From contig NZ_JALIEB010000012.1 of assembly GCF_025755255.1 (NCBI RefSeq), positions 97,911 to 161,910 of the forward strand: a stretch of 64,000 bases of DNA, in the 5' to 3' direction. Below the pieces are notes generated by a model that ran no database searches, had not been told where the DNA came from, and saw only the letters and a list, made by a program, of their open reading frames with translations. Source of the DNA: Roseobacter sinensis. GTDB lineage: Bacteria; Pseudomonadota; Alphaproteobacteria; Rhodobacterales; Rhodobacteraceae. A program made the translations under genes and the position numbers. This document shows positions 43,345-53,598 of the stretch, one piece after another (the first letter of the stretch is position 1; each line of letters opens with the position of its first letter).

Positions 43345-44658
43345 GTGTTGGTAAGAGCACTTGCAACAGCGATGATGATCGGGCTCGGGCCCGCGATGGC
43401 GGGCGATCTGCCGGCGCCCGTGACGGATGCGGACTACATGCCCGTCGACGCCGCACAGGTCCGCCTTGGGCACCTGCTCTTCTACGACCCGATCCTCTCG
43501 GGCAATCGCAACATCTCCTGCGCGACCTGTCACCATCCGAAGTTTGCCACCGCGGATGGCGTGGCCCTCTCGCTCGGCGAGGGGGGCATTGGCCTTGGAC
43601 CGGAGCGGCGCGCCACGGCTGACAACACGCCGGAACAGCGCATCCCGCGCAATGCGCCGGCGCTCTTCAACCTCGGGGCGCATGAGTTCACGGTCATGTT
43701 CCATGACGGCCGCATCGAAGTGGATGAGAGCAAACCCGGCGGGCTGCGCACGCCCATGGGCGCGGAGATGACCGAAGGGTTTGCCAATCTGCTGTCGGCG
43801 CAGACGATGTTTCCGGTGCTCAGCGCGGACGAGATGGCCGGGCACTACAGCGAGAACGATGTCAGCGAAGCGGTGCGTCAGGGCCGCATCACGGGTGAGG
43901 GGGGCGCATGGGACCTGCTCAGCCGCCGCGTGGCCGAGACGCCCGGGTACGCGCCGCTGATCGAAGCGGCTTTCCCGGACAGCGAAAGGCTGAGTTTTAC
44001 GGAGATCTCGGACGCCATCGCCGCCTTCGTGGCCTTCGAATGGCGCTCGGACAGCAGCCTCTTTGATGCCTATCTGCGCGGGCAGGCAGATCTGCCCCCG
44101 GAGGCAGAGCTTGGGCGCCAGCTGTTCTACGGCGAAGCGGGCTGCAGCACCTGCCACGCGGGCGCCTTCCAGACCGACCACGCGTTCCACGCGATGGGTG
44201 TGCCCCAGTTCGGGCCGGGCAAGGCCGCGCGCTTCGAAAGCCACGTGCGGGATGTGGGTCGGATGCGGGTCACCGGTCAGGCGTCGGATGCCTATGCGTT
44301 CCGCACGCCCTCCCTGCGCAATGTGACGCGGACGGGACCCTACGGGCATACGGGGAGCCATTCGGATCTGGCCGCCTTCATTGCGGATCACATCGACCCG
44401 AAATCCGCACTGGACCGGTTCGATCCGGCACAGGTGGATTTGCCTGGCCTGCCGGGCGTCGAGGATTGGCAGCACCTGCAGGATCCGGCGGAGCAGAATG
44501 CGCTCCGCGCCGCGATTAATGTGGAACCACGCCGTCTGAGCACAACCGACATCACAGCCCTCGTCGCATTCCTAGATACATTGGATGATGCCGAGGCCTT
44601 GGCAGGCCGGCTCGGCATCCCCGATAGCGTTCCAAGCGGCTTGCCTGTCGACCGCTAG
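43345..44658 (+). CDS. Di-haem cytochrome c peroxidase/MauG-family protein
   Basis: A 437-residue periplasmic protein with a signal peptide (to about residue 19, GPAMA before GDLPAP) and two c-type haem sites: CATCH at 59-63 and CSTCH at 267-271. FYDPILSGNRNISCATCHHPKF and FRTPSLRNVTRTGPYGHTG are typical of the bacterial cytochrome c peroxidase/MauG superfamily. It reduces hydrogen peroxide or carries out oxidative maturation of a partner protein; which of these is not decidable here. The GTG start at 43345 has only a weak GAGG upstream. It converges on and overlaps by 4 nt the CRTAC1-like gene. Confidence 0.85.
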   Translation: MLVRALATAMMIGLGPAMAGDLPAPVTDADYMPVDAAQVRLGHLLFYDPILSGNRNISCATCHHPKFATADGVALSLGEGGIGLGPERRATADNTPEQRIPRNAPALFNLGAHEFTVMFHDGRIEVDESKPGGLRTPMGAEMTEGFANLLSAQTMFPVLSADEMAGHYSENDVSEAVRQGRITGEGGAWDLLSRRVAETPGYAPLIEAAFPDSERLSFTEISDAIAAFVAFEWRSDSSLFDAYLRGQADLPPEAELGRQLFYGEAGCSTCHAGAFQTDHAFHAMGVPQFGPGKAARFESHVRDVGRMRVTGQASDAYAFRTPSLRNVTRTGPYGHTGSHSDLAAFIADHIDPKSALDRFDPAQVDLPGLPGVEDWQHLQDPAEQNALRAAINVEPRRLSTTDITALVAFLDTLDDAEALAGRLGIPDSVPSGLPVDR

Positions 44659-46130
44659 GGCCCAAGGGTCAAATGTTGGTTTGCGGCAACATCCGTGTGC
44701 GACGTGACGCGCCCATCCGGCCAGATCACACGGATCTGCGCGCTCTCGGCCTCACCCAGCCCGAAGTGCAGCGGCCCCGCTTGGCCGCCGGCATGGCCGC
44801 CGCCCACCGTGACCTCCTGCACTTGGGACACATCCCCGGCAGTGACCTCCAGAAGTGCGCCGACGGCGCGGGTATTTGCGCCCTCCATGCGCAGCTCGAT
44901 TGCCAGCCAATGGCCCGTTTCCGGTGTGACATTGCGGTAGAGCTCAATCGGCGCACGACGGTTCATCACCACAAGATCGAGCCGACCGTCCCCGTCGAGG
45001 TCCGCCAGCGCCGCCCCCCGCGAGCGCGCCACCGTCGCCACCCCGGCCTCGACCGAGCGTTCGGCGAATGTCCCGTCGGGCTGTTGGATCAGCAGCGTGT
45101 TCGGATCTTCCATCGCAAGGCCGGGCATCTGATCCACATTGCCCTTGGCAATGAAAAGATCGGGCCGCGCGTCGTTGTTCACATCGCCGAACTCCGCGTG
45201 CCAGCCGGTCGAAGGACGCCCGTCGTCACCCACGTGAGGGCGCTGCGCGTAAGTCCCGAGACTGTAGGGCGCGCGGCTGTAGAGCCCGTCGTCGCCCGCG
45301 ATCTGCATCAGCTGATCCCCCATCGAGGTGAGCATCACCTCGGCGCGGCCGTCGCCCGTGATGTCACGGCTTGCGATGCCCATGCCCCAGAGGCGGACGG
45401 TCTCCCAGCCGTCCTCCGGCCCCAGGAACCGGCGCGCGCTGAGGTCGTACATCTGCTCCGCCCCGTCGCGCACGTAGTAATGCCTGTCGTTCGAAAGCCG
45501 CAGCCGGGTCTCGCCGGTCGCGTCGCGTGCAAAGAGGATCGAGAGCGCGCAGAACCCCGGCGACAGCGGCTCCGCGACGAAGTGCTGCCCGTTCCAGCGG
45601 TGCAGACTGTTGTCGTCACAGGCCTCGAAAGGGCCGTCCGGATCCTTGCGGTCGACATAGTTGCCAATGGCGAAGACAGCTCCATCGCCGGTCCATGTGG
45701 CAGAAAAGCCGGTCGACCAGGCGTCGCCACCCTCGAACCCCAGATCGGCGTTTGCACTGCTGAACCCGCAGGCCCCGTCGCCGCGCAAGAGCTGGTTCTC
45801 GCCCACCCGCAGCAGCATCACGTCGAGGTGCCCGTCGCCATCGGCATCGAGCGGGTAGGCGCCTGTGCTGCCGGTGAATCGGGGCAGGGGGCCGGCCTCG
45901 AACCGCATCCCGCCCTGGTTGATCATCAGCACCGCCGGGCTCTCGCCGCCTGCGGCCAGCAGGTCGGGCAGCGCGTCGCCATTGCAATCGAAGACCGCGA
46001 CCCCGCCGCCGACGAAATGCTCCCACCCGCCCGAATAGACGTGGTGCGGCAGGTTTGCCGAGAGGTCCTCGAACAGCACCTCGGCCTGGGCGGTGGGCGC
46101 CAGCAGACAGGCCATCGCGACCGCTCTCAC
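44655..46130 (-). CDS. CRTAC1-like FG-GAP/VCBS repeat and ASPIC/UnbV domain protein
   Basis: A 491-residue exported protein. A short signal peptide (AVAMACLLAPTAQA) precedes EVLFEDLS. Calcium-binding FG-GAP/VCBS loops occur five times: DCNGDALPDLL, DADGDGHLDVML, DITGDGRAEVML, DVNNDARPDLFI and DLDGDGRLDLVV, forming a beta-propeller. The C-terminal ASPIC/UnbV domain includes VTVGGGHAGGQAGPLHFGLG and IRVIWPDGRVTS. GTG at 46130 overlaps the stop of the upstream ROK regulator gene (GTGA), so the two are cotranslated. It converges with the cytochrome peroxidase gene. Function unknown; likely an extracytoplasmic binding or scaffold protein. Confidence 0.85.
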   Translation of the reverse strand: MRAVAMACLLAPTAQAEVLFEDLSANLPHHVYSGGWEHFVGGGVAVFDCNGDALPDLLAAGGESPAVLMINQGGMRFEAGPLPRFTGSTGAYPLDADGDGHLDVMLLRVGENQLLRGDGACGFSSANADLGFEGGDAWSTGFSATWTGDGAVFAIGNYVDRKDPDGPFEACDDNSLHRWNGQHFVAEPLSPGFCALSILFARDATGETRLRLSNDRHYYVRDGAEQMYDLSARRFLGPEDGWETVRLWGMGIASRDITGDGRAEVMLTSMGDQLMQIAGDDGLYSRAPYSLGTYAQRPHVGDDGRPSTGWHAEFGDVNNDARPDLFIAKGNVDQMPGLAMEDPNTLLIQQPDGTFAERSVEAGVATVARSRGAALADLDGDGRLDLVVMNRRAPIELYRNVTPETGHWLAIELRMEGANTRAVGALLEVTAGDVSQVQEVTVGGGHAGGQAGPLHFGLGEAESAQIRVIWPDGRVTSHTDVAANQHLTLGP

Positions 46131-47386
46131 CCGCGCCCCTCCGCCATGGCATCGGCAATCTCGGACAGGGCCAGCGCCGCCGCGCCATGCGCCCACATCA
46201 GGTCGCCCCAGGCGTGGGTTTGGACCTGCTGCGGGGTCGTCACGCGGTTCAGGGTCAAGGCGTGCATCTCGCGCAGCACCTCGTCAGCGTAGAGATAGTC
46301 GTACTGCATCCGCGCACCCGCCAGGATGATGAGCGGCGGGTCAAAGAGGTTCACCACATTCGCGAGCCCAAGCGCCAGGAAACGCCCCGCACGCCGAAAG
46401 ATCACGCGCGCGGCCTCGTTCCCGGCCTTCGCCTGCTCATAGAGCTGCTGCAGCATCACGTCCGGCGCAGTGGTATCCGAATTCGCCGGATCGAGTGCCG
46501 TCGAGGCCTCGCGCACCAGCGCGTAATCCGCGATATAGGCCTCGAGGCAGCCGCGCTGCCCGCATTGGCACAGGGCCCCGTCCAGCTGCACCTTGGTGTG
46601 GCCGATCTCCATGCCCAGCGAGCCTGCGCCGCGATAGAGCCGATGATTGATCACCAACCCCATGCCGACCCCCTGTTCGATCGTCACAACCGCGAAATCG
46701 GCCATCGCCCGGCCCTTGCCGAACCAGAGCTCGGCCAGGGTCACGAGATTGGCGTCATTGTCGACGGCCACGGGCACGCCAAAGGCGTCTTCGGCAAGCC
46801 GCCGCAAGGGGCGGTCGGTTTCGGTCAGCAGGGGGGACCACACCATTTGACCCGCGTTGTGATCGATCATGCCGGGCAGGCCGAGCCCGATGCAGGCGAC
46901 GTCGGTGCGGACAAGCTTGGCCTCCTTGAGCAGGGCGTCGAGCACCTGCCCGGTTTCGTCCAGCACTTGCTCCAGCGAGCGGCGCCGCGGCTGACAGGCG
47001 AGGCTTGCCTGCGCCAGCGGCCGGCCTGCGGCATCGACCAGCAGGGCCGTGTGCTGCGCCCGCGACAGCTTGATGCCCACCACATAACCAGCATCGGGCT
47101 GAACGGAGAGCGCGACCGGCGGCCTGCCGCGCGTTGTACTGCGTGTAGGGTCGCTGCTCTCCCGCAACAGACCAAGATCGAGCAACTCACCGACCAGAGA
47201 TGTGATCGACGCGGGGCTGACTTTCAGCTGCTTGGCCAGATCGATCCGCGAGATCTGACCGGCGGACCGCACGCATTCGAACACCCGGTAGCGCAGGGAC
47301 CGTCCCGAGACGTCGGCTTCCGGACGAATCGGGCCGCACCCGGCTGGCGTATCTCCAAGATCAGGCTGCGAGATCTCGACATTCAT
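46127..47386 (-). CDS. xylR: ROK-family xylose repressor XylR
   Basis: A 419-residue ROK regulator diverging from xylF. The N-terminal winged helix (RIDLAKQLKVSPASITSLVG, ~47-66) is followed by a kinase-like sensor with GLGLPGMIDHNAG, VDNDANLVTLAEL and the intact zinc motif GHTKVQLDGALCQCGQRGC. ATG at 47386 has GAGGT 8 nt upstream. Xylose is the expected inducer from position. The stop overlaps the start of the CRTAC1-like gene, an unusual companion for a sugar regulator. Confidence 0.88.
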   Translation of the reverse strand: MNVEISQPDLGDTPAGCGPIRPEADVSGRSLRYRVFECVRSAGQISRIDLAKQLKVSPASITSLVGELLDLGLLRESSDPTRSTTRGRPPVALSVQPDAGYVVGIKLSRAQHTALLVDAAGRPLAQASLACQPRRRSLEQVLDETGQVLDALLKEAKLVRTDVACIGLGLPGMIDHNAGQMVWSPLLTETDRPLRRLAEDAFGVPVAVDNDANLVTLAELWFGKGRAMADFAVVTIEQGVGMGLVINHRLYRGAGSLGMEIGHTKVQLDGALCQCGQRGCLEAYIADYALVREASTALDPANSDTTAPDVMLQQLYEQAKAGNEAARVIFRRAGRFLALGLANVVNLFDPPLIILAGARMQYDYLYADEVLREMHALTLNRVTTPQQVQTHAWGDLMWAHGAAALALSEIADAMAEGRG

Positions 47387-47589
47387 TTATTCAGACCTCG
47401 AAAATAAAAGGCTAATGTGGGCCAAAATCGGCTGAGATTCCGCTGATAATTCAGGAAACGCCCGATATTTTAGCTCAAGATCCATAAATTTATTTTGACA
47501 GCTGAATTAAAACAGTCAATCCTTTTGCGCATGCCGATCTTGAAAACAGGCATGAACAGTCAACAGAACTGTCCCTACGGGAGGATACA
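47387..47589. promoter_or_regulatory. xylR-xylF intergenic regulatory region
   Basis: A 203-bp AT-rich stretch in a GC-rich window. It holds a perfect 10-bp palindrome ATAAATTTAT (47484-47493), a -35-like TTGACA (47495-47500), and TTTATTCAG / CTGAATTAA half-sites in opposite orientation that may be XylR contacts. No coding sequence is seen. Probably carries both divergent promoters. Confidence 0.5.
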
Positions 47590-48612
47590 ATGAAGAAGAT
47601 GATGATTACGGGCCTGGCCATCTCGGCAGCCCTCAGCACAGCGGCGTTCGCCCAGGACCTCACGGTTGGCGTGAGCTGGTCGAACTTCCAGGAAGAGCGT
47701 TGGAAAACCGATGAAGCGGCGATCAAGGCAGCTCTCGAAGAAGCGGGTGCCAGCTATATCTCCGCCGATGCCCAGGCCTCCGCGGCCAAGCAGCTGACGG
47801 ATGTGGAGGCGCTGATCGCCCAGGGCGCCGACGCGCTGATCATTCTTGCCATGGATAAGGACGCCATCGGCCCCGCCGTGGACAAGGCCGATGCAGAAGG
47901 CATCCCGGTTGTGGGCTATGACCGTCTGATCGAGGACGACCGCACCTTCTATCTGACCTTCGACAACAAGGGCGTGGGCCGGATCATCGCCGAGACCGTG
48001 GTGGCCGCACAGCCCTCGGGCAACTTCGCGATCATCAAGGGCGACAAGGGTGACCCGAACGCGGGCTTCCTGCTCGAAGGCATGATGGAAGTGATCGGCG
48101 ACAAGGTCGACGGCGGCGAGATCAAGATCGTCGGTGAAGCCTTCAGCGATGGCTGGAAGCCCGACAACGCCCAGAAGAACATGGAGCAGATCCTGACCGC
48201 GAACAACAACGAGATCGACGCGGTTCTGTCGCAGAACGACGGTATGGCGGGTGGCGTGATTGCCGCGCTCTCCGCGCAGGGCCTCAACGTGCCGGTTGGC
48301 GGCCAGGACGGTGACCACGCTGCACTGAACCGCGTGGCCCGTGGCGAGCAGACCGTCTCGGTCTGGAAGAACTCGCGCGAGCTTGGGGCCGCTGCGGCTG
48401 AAATTGCCGTGGCGCTGGCCAACGGGACCGCGATGGACGAGATCGACGGCGCCGTGAAATGGTCCGGCGGTGAGAAAGGCGTCGAGATGACCGCCATCTT
48501 CCTCGAGCCGACACCGATCACCAAGGACAACCTCGGTGACGCGATCGCGGCCGGTCACATTGATCAGGCCAAGGCCTGTGCGGGCGCCCTGGACGGCGTC
48601 AACGGCTGCTGA
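47590..48612 (+). CDS. xylF: D-xylose ABC transporter substrate-binding protein
   Basis: A 340-residue periplasmic protein of the XylF type, with signal peptide MKKMMITGLAISAALSTAAFA before QDLTVG. The wording GVSWSNFQEERWKTDEAAIK, YDRLIEDDRTFYLTFDNKGV and LSQNDGMAGGVIAALSAQGL is distinctive for xylose-binding proteins. GGGAGGATACA precedes the ATG. First gene of xylFHG-xylBA-glk; a strong stem-loop follows it. Confidence 0.92.
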   Translation: MKKMMITGLAISAALSTAAFAQDLTVGVSWSNFQEERWKTDEAAIKAALEEAGASYISADAQASAAKQLTDVEALIAQGADALIILAMDKDAIGPAVDKADAEGIPVVGYDRLIEDDRTFYLTFDNKGVGRIIAETVVAAQPSGNFAIIKGDKGDPNAGFLLEGMMEVIGDKVDGGEIKIVGEAFSDGWKPDNAQKNMEQILTANNNEIDAVLSQNDGMAGGVIAALSAQGLNVPVGGQDGDHAALNRVARGEQTVSVWKNSRELGAAAAEIAVALANGTAMDEIDGAVKWSGGEKGVEMTAIFLEPTPITKDNLGDAIAAGHIDQAKACAGALDGVNGC

Positions 48613-48625
48613 CCTGAAGCGATCT

Positions 48626-48651
48626 GCCGGGCGCCCGAGGTGGCGCCCGGC
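48626..48651 (+). terminator. Stem-loop after xylF
   Basis: A perfect 10-bp stem, GCCGGGCGCC / GGCGCCCGGC, with loop CGAGGT, begins 13 nt after the xylF stop. Only a short ATTTT follows, so mRNA stabilisation or partial attenuation is likelier than full termination. It lies in the 134-bp xylF-xylH gap. Confidence 0.65.
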
Positions 48652-48746
48652 CCATTTTCGAACTTTCTAAACGGCCAGATGTGCAGACGCCCGCGTGATC
48701 TCGACGCGGCTCGCAGACGCACATCTCGTGAGGGGCGCGCTGAACC

Positions 48747-50069
48747 ATGACCGATCAAACGACGCAATCACCCGGCACCAGCACATCGAGCGGCGGCGTG
48801 ATCGCCCGCTTTATCCGCGAAACCGAGCTCGACACCCGCCTTCTCGGCATGCTCGGCGCCCTGGCGATCATCTGGATCGGTTTTCACCTCTACGGGCAGA
48901 TCGTCAACGGCTTCGGTGCGTTCCTGACACCGCGCAACCTGTGGAACCTCTCGGTCCAAACCGCCTCGATCGGGATCATGGCCACGGGCATGGTGCTAGT
49001 GATCATCACCCGCCACATCGATCTCTCGGTGGGCTCCATGCTGGGCTTCTGCGCCATCATCATGGGGGTCGTGCAGGTCAACATCCTGCCGCAGTTCCTG
49101 GGCCTGGGTCACCCGATGATCTGGGTCATCGCCGTCATCGTCGGCATCCTCTGCGGCAGCTTCATCGGCGCGTTCCACGGCGCGCTGATCGCCTACGGCA
49201 AGATCCCCGCCTTCATCGTGACCCTGGGCGGTCTGCTGGTCTGGCGCGGCGCCGCCTTCCTCGTGGCCCGCGGCGAGACGATCTCGCCGGTCGATCCCAC
49301 CTTTGCCCTGATGGGCGGCGGGCCTTACGGCGCCATCGGCGCCACCGGCAGCTGGATTGTCGGGCTGCTCGGCTGCGCCGCCGTCCTGGGCCTCATCGTG
49401 ATGGGTCGGCGCAAACGCAAGATCTTTCACATCGCGCAGCGTCCGATCTGGGCCGAGAGTTTTCTGGCCCTTGTCGGCTGCGGCGCCGTCATCGGGGCCG
49501 TGTTGCTGGTCAACGCTTACCCCTGGCCGCGGGGCATCGTGCGCCGCTACGCCGAAGCCGAAGGGATCACCGTGCCCGAGGGCGGGCTTTTCATCAGCCA
49601 CGGCTTTGCCATCCCGGTGCTGATCCTCGTGGGGGTCGCGATCTTCATGACCATCCTGATGTCGCGCACGCGCTTCGGCCGCTATGTCTATGCCATCGGC
49701 GGCAACCCCGAGGCGGCGGAGCTTGCGGGCATCAACACCCGCTGGATGACGGTGAAGATATTCGCGCTGATGGGCGCGCTTACCGGCCTCTCGGCTGTGG
49801 TGGCCTCCGCGCGTCTGGGCTCGGCCACCAACGCGCTTGGCACGCTGGATGAGCTCTACGTGATTGCCGCCGCCGTCATCGGGGGCACCTCGCTCGCCGG
49901 CGGCGTGGGCACGATCTATGGCGCCATCCTCGGTGCGCTGGTCATGCAATCGTTACAAACGGGTATGGTGCTCATCGGCTTTGACGCCGCCATCCAGCAG
50001 GTTGTCGTCGGCTCGGTGCTCGTGCTGGCCGTCTACCTCGACATCCTCTATCGTCGCAAATCCAAGTGA
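48747..50069 (+). CDS. xylH: D-xylose ABC transporter permease
   Basis: A 440-residue CUT2 permease, longer than the ribose-type proteins and of the XylH length class. Landmarks are VIITRHIDLSVGSMLGFCAI, GKIPAFIVTLGGLLVWRGAA, YAIGGNPEAAELAGINTRWM and IGGTSLAGGVGTIYGAILGA. About ten hydrophobic segments are visible, with a central cytoplasmic or periplasmic insertion around GRRKRKIFHIAQR. It forms the xylose channel with XylG. Confidence 0.92.
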   Translation: MTDQTTQSPGTSTSSGGVIARFIRETELDTRLLGMLGALAIIWIGFHLYGQIVNGFGAFLTPRNLWNLSVQTASIGIMATGMVLVIITRHIDLSVGSMLGFCAIIMGVVQVNILPQFLGLGHPMIWVIAVIVGILCGSFIGAFHGALIAYGKIPAFIVTLGGLLVWRGAAFLVARGETISPVDPTFALMGGGPYGAIGATGSWIVGLLGCAAVLGLIVMGRRKRKIFHIAQRPIWAESFLALVGCGAVIGAVLLVNAYPWPRGIVRRYAEAEGITVPEGGLFISHGFAIPVLILVGVAIFMTILMSRTRFGRYVYAIGGNPEAAELAGINTRWMTVKIFALMGALTGLSAVVASARLGSATNALGTLDELYVIAAAVIGGTSLAGGVGTIYGAILGALVMQSLQTGMVLIGFDAAIQQVVVGSVLVLAVYLDILYRRKSK

Positions 50070-50080
50070 GGGGCCGGACC

Positions 50081-50842
50081 ATGACAGACACATCGCAAAC
50101 CCCGCTCGTCCAGCTCAAGGACATCTCGATCTCCTTCGGTGGCATCCGCGCCGTGGACCACGTGAGCCTCGATCTCTATCCCGGCGAAGTCGTGGGCCTT
50201 CTGGGGCACAACGGGGCGGGCAAGTCCACGCTGATCAAGATCCTGTCGGGTGCCTATCAGAAAGATGGCGGCGAGATCTGGATCGAAGGCAAGAAGGTGG
50301 ACATCACCAGCCCGCGCGATGCGCGGGACTACAACATCGAGACGATCTACCAGACGCTTGCGCTGGCCGACAATCTCGATGCGGCCTCGAACCTCTTTCT
50401 GGGGCGCGAGCTGGTGACAGCAACCGGCTTCGTGGACGATGCGAAAATGGAGAGCGAGACCGCCAAGATCATGGCGCGGCTCAATCCCAACTTCCGCAAG
50501 CTGAAGGAGCCGGTGAGCGCGCTCTCGGGCGGTCAGCGCCAATCGGTCGCCATTGCCCGCGCGGTCTATTTCAATGCCAAGATCCTGATCATGGACGAGC
50601 CAACTGCGGCGCTTGGCGTGCACGAAACCCAGATGGTCGCGGACCTCATTCAGGAGCTGAAGAAACAGGGCCTCGGCATCTTCCTGATCAGCCATGACAC
50701 CCGCGAGATGCTGGAGCTGTGCGACCGCGTCTCGGTGATGAAGAACGGCAAGCTGGTGGGCACCGAGCGGGTCGAGGATGTGACCGAGGACGACATCCTG
50801 AGCATGATCATCATGGGTAAGAAGCCCGACAAAGCGGCCTAG
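50081..50842 (+). CDS. xylG: Xylose ABC transporter ATP-binding protein (single domain)
   Basis: A 253-residue ATPase with one nucleotide-binding domain, about half the size of E. coli XylG, so it should dimerise. Walker A is GHNGAGKST, the signature is LSGGQRQSVAIARAVYF, Walker B is ILIMDEPTAALGV, and the H-loop is LISHDTREMLE. ATG at 50081 is chosen over GTG at 50066 because GAGGGGC lies between them. It resembles FrcA in size and wording. Confidence 0.88.
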   Translation: MTDTSQTPLVQLKDISISFGGIRAVDHVSLDLYPGEVVGLLGHNGAGKSTLIKILSGAYQKDGGEIWIEGKKVDITSPRDARDYNIETIYQTLALADNLDAASNLFLGRELVTATGFVDDAKMESETAKIMARLNPNFRKLKEPVSALSGGQRQSVAIARAVYFNAKILIMDEPTAALGVHETQMVADLIQELKKQGLGIFLISHDTREMLELCDRVSVMKNGKLVGTERVEDVTEDDILSMIIMGKKPDKAA

Positions 50843-50845
50843 GCG

Positions 50846-52285
50846 ATGTATCTCGGGCTCGATCTTGGGACCTCCGGCCTGAAGGCCGTGCTGATCGATG
50901 CGGATCAGCGGCTGGTGGCGGAAGCCACCGCGCCGCTGACGGTGCAGCGGCCGCACAGCGGTTGGTCCGAGCAGAATCCGGCAGAGTGGCTGGCGGCGAC
51001 GGAAACGGCGATGACCGCGCTGGCGGGGCAACACACCCTCGATGCCGTACAGGGCATCGGGCTCAGCGGCCAGATGCACGGCGCCACGCTGCTGAATGCA
51101 GCGGGCGATGTGCTGCGACCCTGCATGCTGTGGAACGACACGCGCAGCCATGTGGAGGCCGCCGCCTTCGACGCCGACCCGCAGTGGCGTAGGGTCACCG
51201 GCAATATCGTCTTCCCCGGATTCACCGCGCCGAAGGTGGATTGGGTGCGTGTGAACGAGCCGGAGATATGGGGCAAGACCGCCAAGATCCTGTTACCCAA
51301 GGACTATCTGCGGCTCTGGCTCACGGGTGAGGCTGTCTCCGAGATGTCCGATGCCGCCGGAACCAGTTGGCTCGACACGGGCGCACGCGACTGGTCCGAC
51401 GTGCTGCTCGGGGCCTCGGGGCTCGACCGGGATCACATGCCGCGCCTTGTGGAAGGCGCCGCACCGTCGGGGCAGCTGCGCGATGCGCTGGCCGACCGCT
51501 GGAGCCTGCCGAAAGGCGTCGTGGTTGCGGGTGGGGCAGGGGACAACGCCGCCTCTGCCGTCGGCATGGGGGTCGTGAAACCGGGGCAGGCCTTCCTGTC
51601 ACTCGGCACCTCGGGCGTGCTCTTTGCCGCCAGTGCGGCTTACCAGCCCGATGCGCCCTCTGCCGTGCACACCTTCTGCCACGCGCTGCCCGACACCTGG
51701 CACCAGATGGGCGTGATCCTCGCCTGCACCGATGCGCTGAACTGGTACGCCAGCCTCGTGCAATCCGACGCGGGCAGCCTGACCGCCGATCTCGGTACGC
51801 TGCAGGCGCCGGGCGAGACGCTGTTCCTGCCCTATCTCGGCGGCGAACGCACCCCGCACAATGATGCCGCTGCACGCGGCGCCTTCCTCGGCCTTGGCCA
51901 CGCAACCGATCGCGCGGCCGGCACCCGCGCCGTGCTCGAAGGGGTCAGCTTCGCCTTCCGCGACAGCCTCGATGCGCTGCGCAGCACCGGCACCGAGATC
52001 GACACGCTGGTCGCCGTCGGCGGTGGCAGCAAATCCGACTATTGGCTGCAGGCCTTGGCAACACTGCTGGAGATGCCGATTGACCTGCCAGAAGCAGGGG
52101 ATTTCGGCGGTGCCTTCGGGGCGGCGCGGCTGGGGCTGATGGCCGCGACCGGCGCGGGCACCGAGATCGCCACGCCCCCGGCCACCGCCCGCAGCATCGC
52201 GCCTGATCCGGCCCTGACGCCGGCATTCCTCGACAAGCACCAAAAGTACCGCGCCGCCTATGCGGCCCTCAAGGAGGCTCTATGA
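50846..52285 (+). CDS. xylB: Xylulokinase
   Basis: A 479-residue FGGY kinase phosphorylating D-xylulose. [20 protein letters not shown] starts the protein, and [29 protein letters not shown] and [14 protein letters not shown] are xylulokinase signatures, with [14 protein letters not shown] in the C-terminal domain. ATG is 3 nt after the xylG stop, and the stop overlaps the xylA start (ATGA). Confidence 0.94.
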   Translation: MYLGLDLGTSGLKAVLIDADQRLVAEATAPLTVQRPHSGWSEQNPAEWLAATETAMTALAGQHTLDAVQGIGLSGQMHGATLLNAAGDVLRPCMLWNDTRSHVEAAAFDADPQWRRVTGNIVFPGFTAPKVDWVRVNEPEIWGKTAKILLPKDYLRLWLTGEAVSEMSDAAGTSWLDTGARDWSDVLLGASGLDRDHMPRLVEGAAPSGQLRDALADRWSLPKGVVVAGGAGDNAASAVGMGVVKPGQAFLSLGTSGVLFAASAAYQPDAPSAVHTFCHALPDTWHQMGVILACTDALNWYASLVQSDAGSLTADLGTLQAPGETLFLPYLGGERTPHNDAAARGAFLGLGHATDRAAGTRAVLEGVSFAFRDSLDALRSTGTEIDTLVAVGGGSKSDYWLQALATLLEMPIDLPEAGDFGGAFGAARLGLMAATGAGTEIATPPATARSIAPDPALTPAFLDKHQKYRAAYAALKEAL

Positions 52286-53586
52286 CCGACTTCTTCGCTG
52301 GCATCTCGCCCGTCAAATACGCTCCGGACGCGCCGGCGGAAGACCTGGCCTTTCGCCACTACAACGCCGATGAGATGATCGCGGGCAAGCGCATGGAAGA
52401 TCATCTGCGGTTTGCCGTCGCCTGGTGGCACAGCTTTGCCTGGCCGGGTGGCGACCCCTTCGGCGGGCAGACCTTCGAGCGCCCGTGGTTCGGCGACACC
52501 ATGGAATTGGCACGGCTCAAGGCGGACGTCGCCTTTGAGATGTTCGCGATCCTCGGCCAGCCTTACTATTGCTGGCACGACGCCGACGTCCGCCCGGAGG
52601 GCGCCACATTCGCCGAGAGCAAGCGCAATTTCGAAGAGATCATCGACTATATTGGCGAGAAGATGGAAGGGCAGGGCACCAAGCTGCTCTGGGGCACCGC
52701 GAACCTCTTTTCGCACCGCCGTTTCATGGCCGGAGCCGCGACCAACCCCGACCCGGAGGTCTTTGCCTGGTCCGCCGCCACGGTGAAGAACTGCATCGAC
52801 GCGACCCACAAGCTCGGCGGTGAAAACTACGTGCTCTGGGGCGGGCGCGAGGGGTACGAGACCCTGCTCAACACCGACCTGAAACGTGAGCGCGCGCAGG
52901 CCGGGCGCTTTTTGCAGATGGTGGTCGACTACAAGCACAAGATCGGTTTCAAGGGCGCGATCCTGATCGAGCCCAAGCCGCAGGAGCCCACCAAGCACCA
53001 GTACGACTACGACGTTGCCACGGTCTATAGCTTCCTCAAGGAGTTCGGCCTTGAGACCGAGGTGCAGATGAACATCGAACAGGGCCACGCCATCCTCGCA
53101 GGCCACAGCTTCGAGCACGAGTTGGCCATGGCCGCCGCGCTTGGCATCTTCGGCTCCATCGACATGAACCGCAATGACTATCAGTCCGGCTGGGACACCG
53201 ACCAGTTCCCCAACAACGTGCCCGAGGTCGCGCTGGCCTATTACGAAGTGCTGAAGGCGGGCGGATTCACCACGGGTGGCACAAACTTCGACGCCAAGCT
53301 GCGCCGCCAGAGCCTCGACCCGAAAGACCTGATCGCGGCCCATGTGGGTGCTATGGACATCTGCGCGCGTGGCCTCAAGGCGGCCGCGGCGATGCTGGAG
53401 GACGGCGGCCTTGAAGCGGCCCGCGCTGCACGTTATGCGGGTTGGGACGATGCGACCGCCCAGACCTGGCTGACCTCGGCGTCGCTCGATCAGATCGAAG
53501 CGCAGGTGGCCGGTGGCGGCATCGATCCGCAGCCGCGCTCCGGTCAGCAGGAGATTCTGGAGAATTACGTCAGCCGCTTTGTCTGA
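52282..53586 (+). CDS. xylA: Xylose isomerase
   Basis: A 434-residue class II xylose isomerase converting D-xylose to D-xylulose. Seen are [84 protein letters not shown] and [18 protein letters not shown], together containing the two-metal site residues. Usual family length. Its presence shows the isomerase pathway rather than the oxidative Weimberg route. Confidence 0.96.
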   Translation: MTDFFAGISPVKYAPDAPAEDLAFRHYNADEMIAGKRMEDHLRFAVAWWHSFAWPGGDPFGGQTFERPWFGDTMELARLKADVAFEMFAILGQPYYCWHDADVRPEGATFAESKRNFEEIIDYIGEKMEGQGTKLLWGTANLFSHRRFMAGAATNPDPEVFAWSAATVKNCIDATHKLGGENYVLWGGREGYETLLNTDLKRERAQAGRFLQMVVDYKHKIGFKGAILIEPKPQEPTKHQYDYDVATVYSFLKEFGLETEVQMNIEQGHAILAGHSFEHELAMAAALGIFGSIDMNRNDYQSGWDTDQFPNNVPEVALAYYEVLKAGGFTTGGTNFDAKLRRQSLDPKDLIAAHVGAMDICARGLKAAAAMLEDGGLEAARAARYAGWDDATAQTWLTSASLDQIEAQVAGGGIDPQPRSGQQEILENYVSRFV

Positions 53587-53598
53587 GGGCACCGATCC

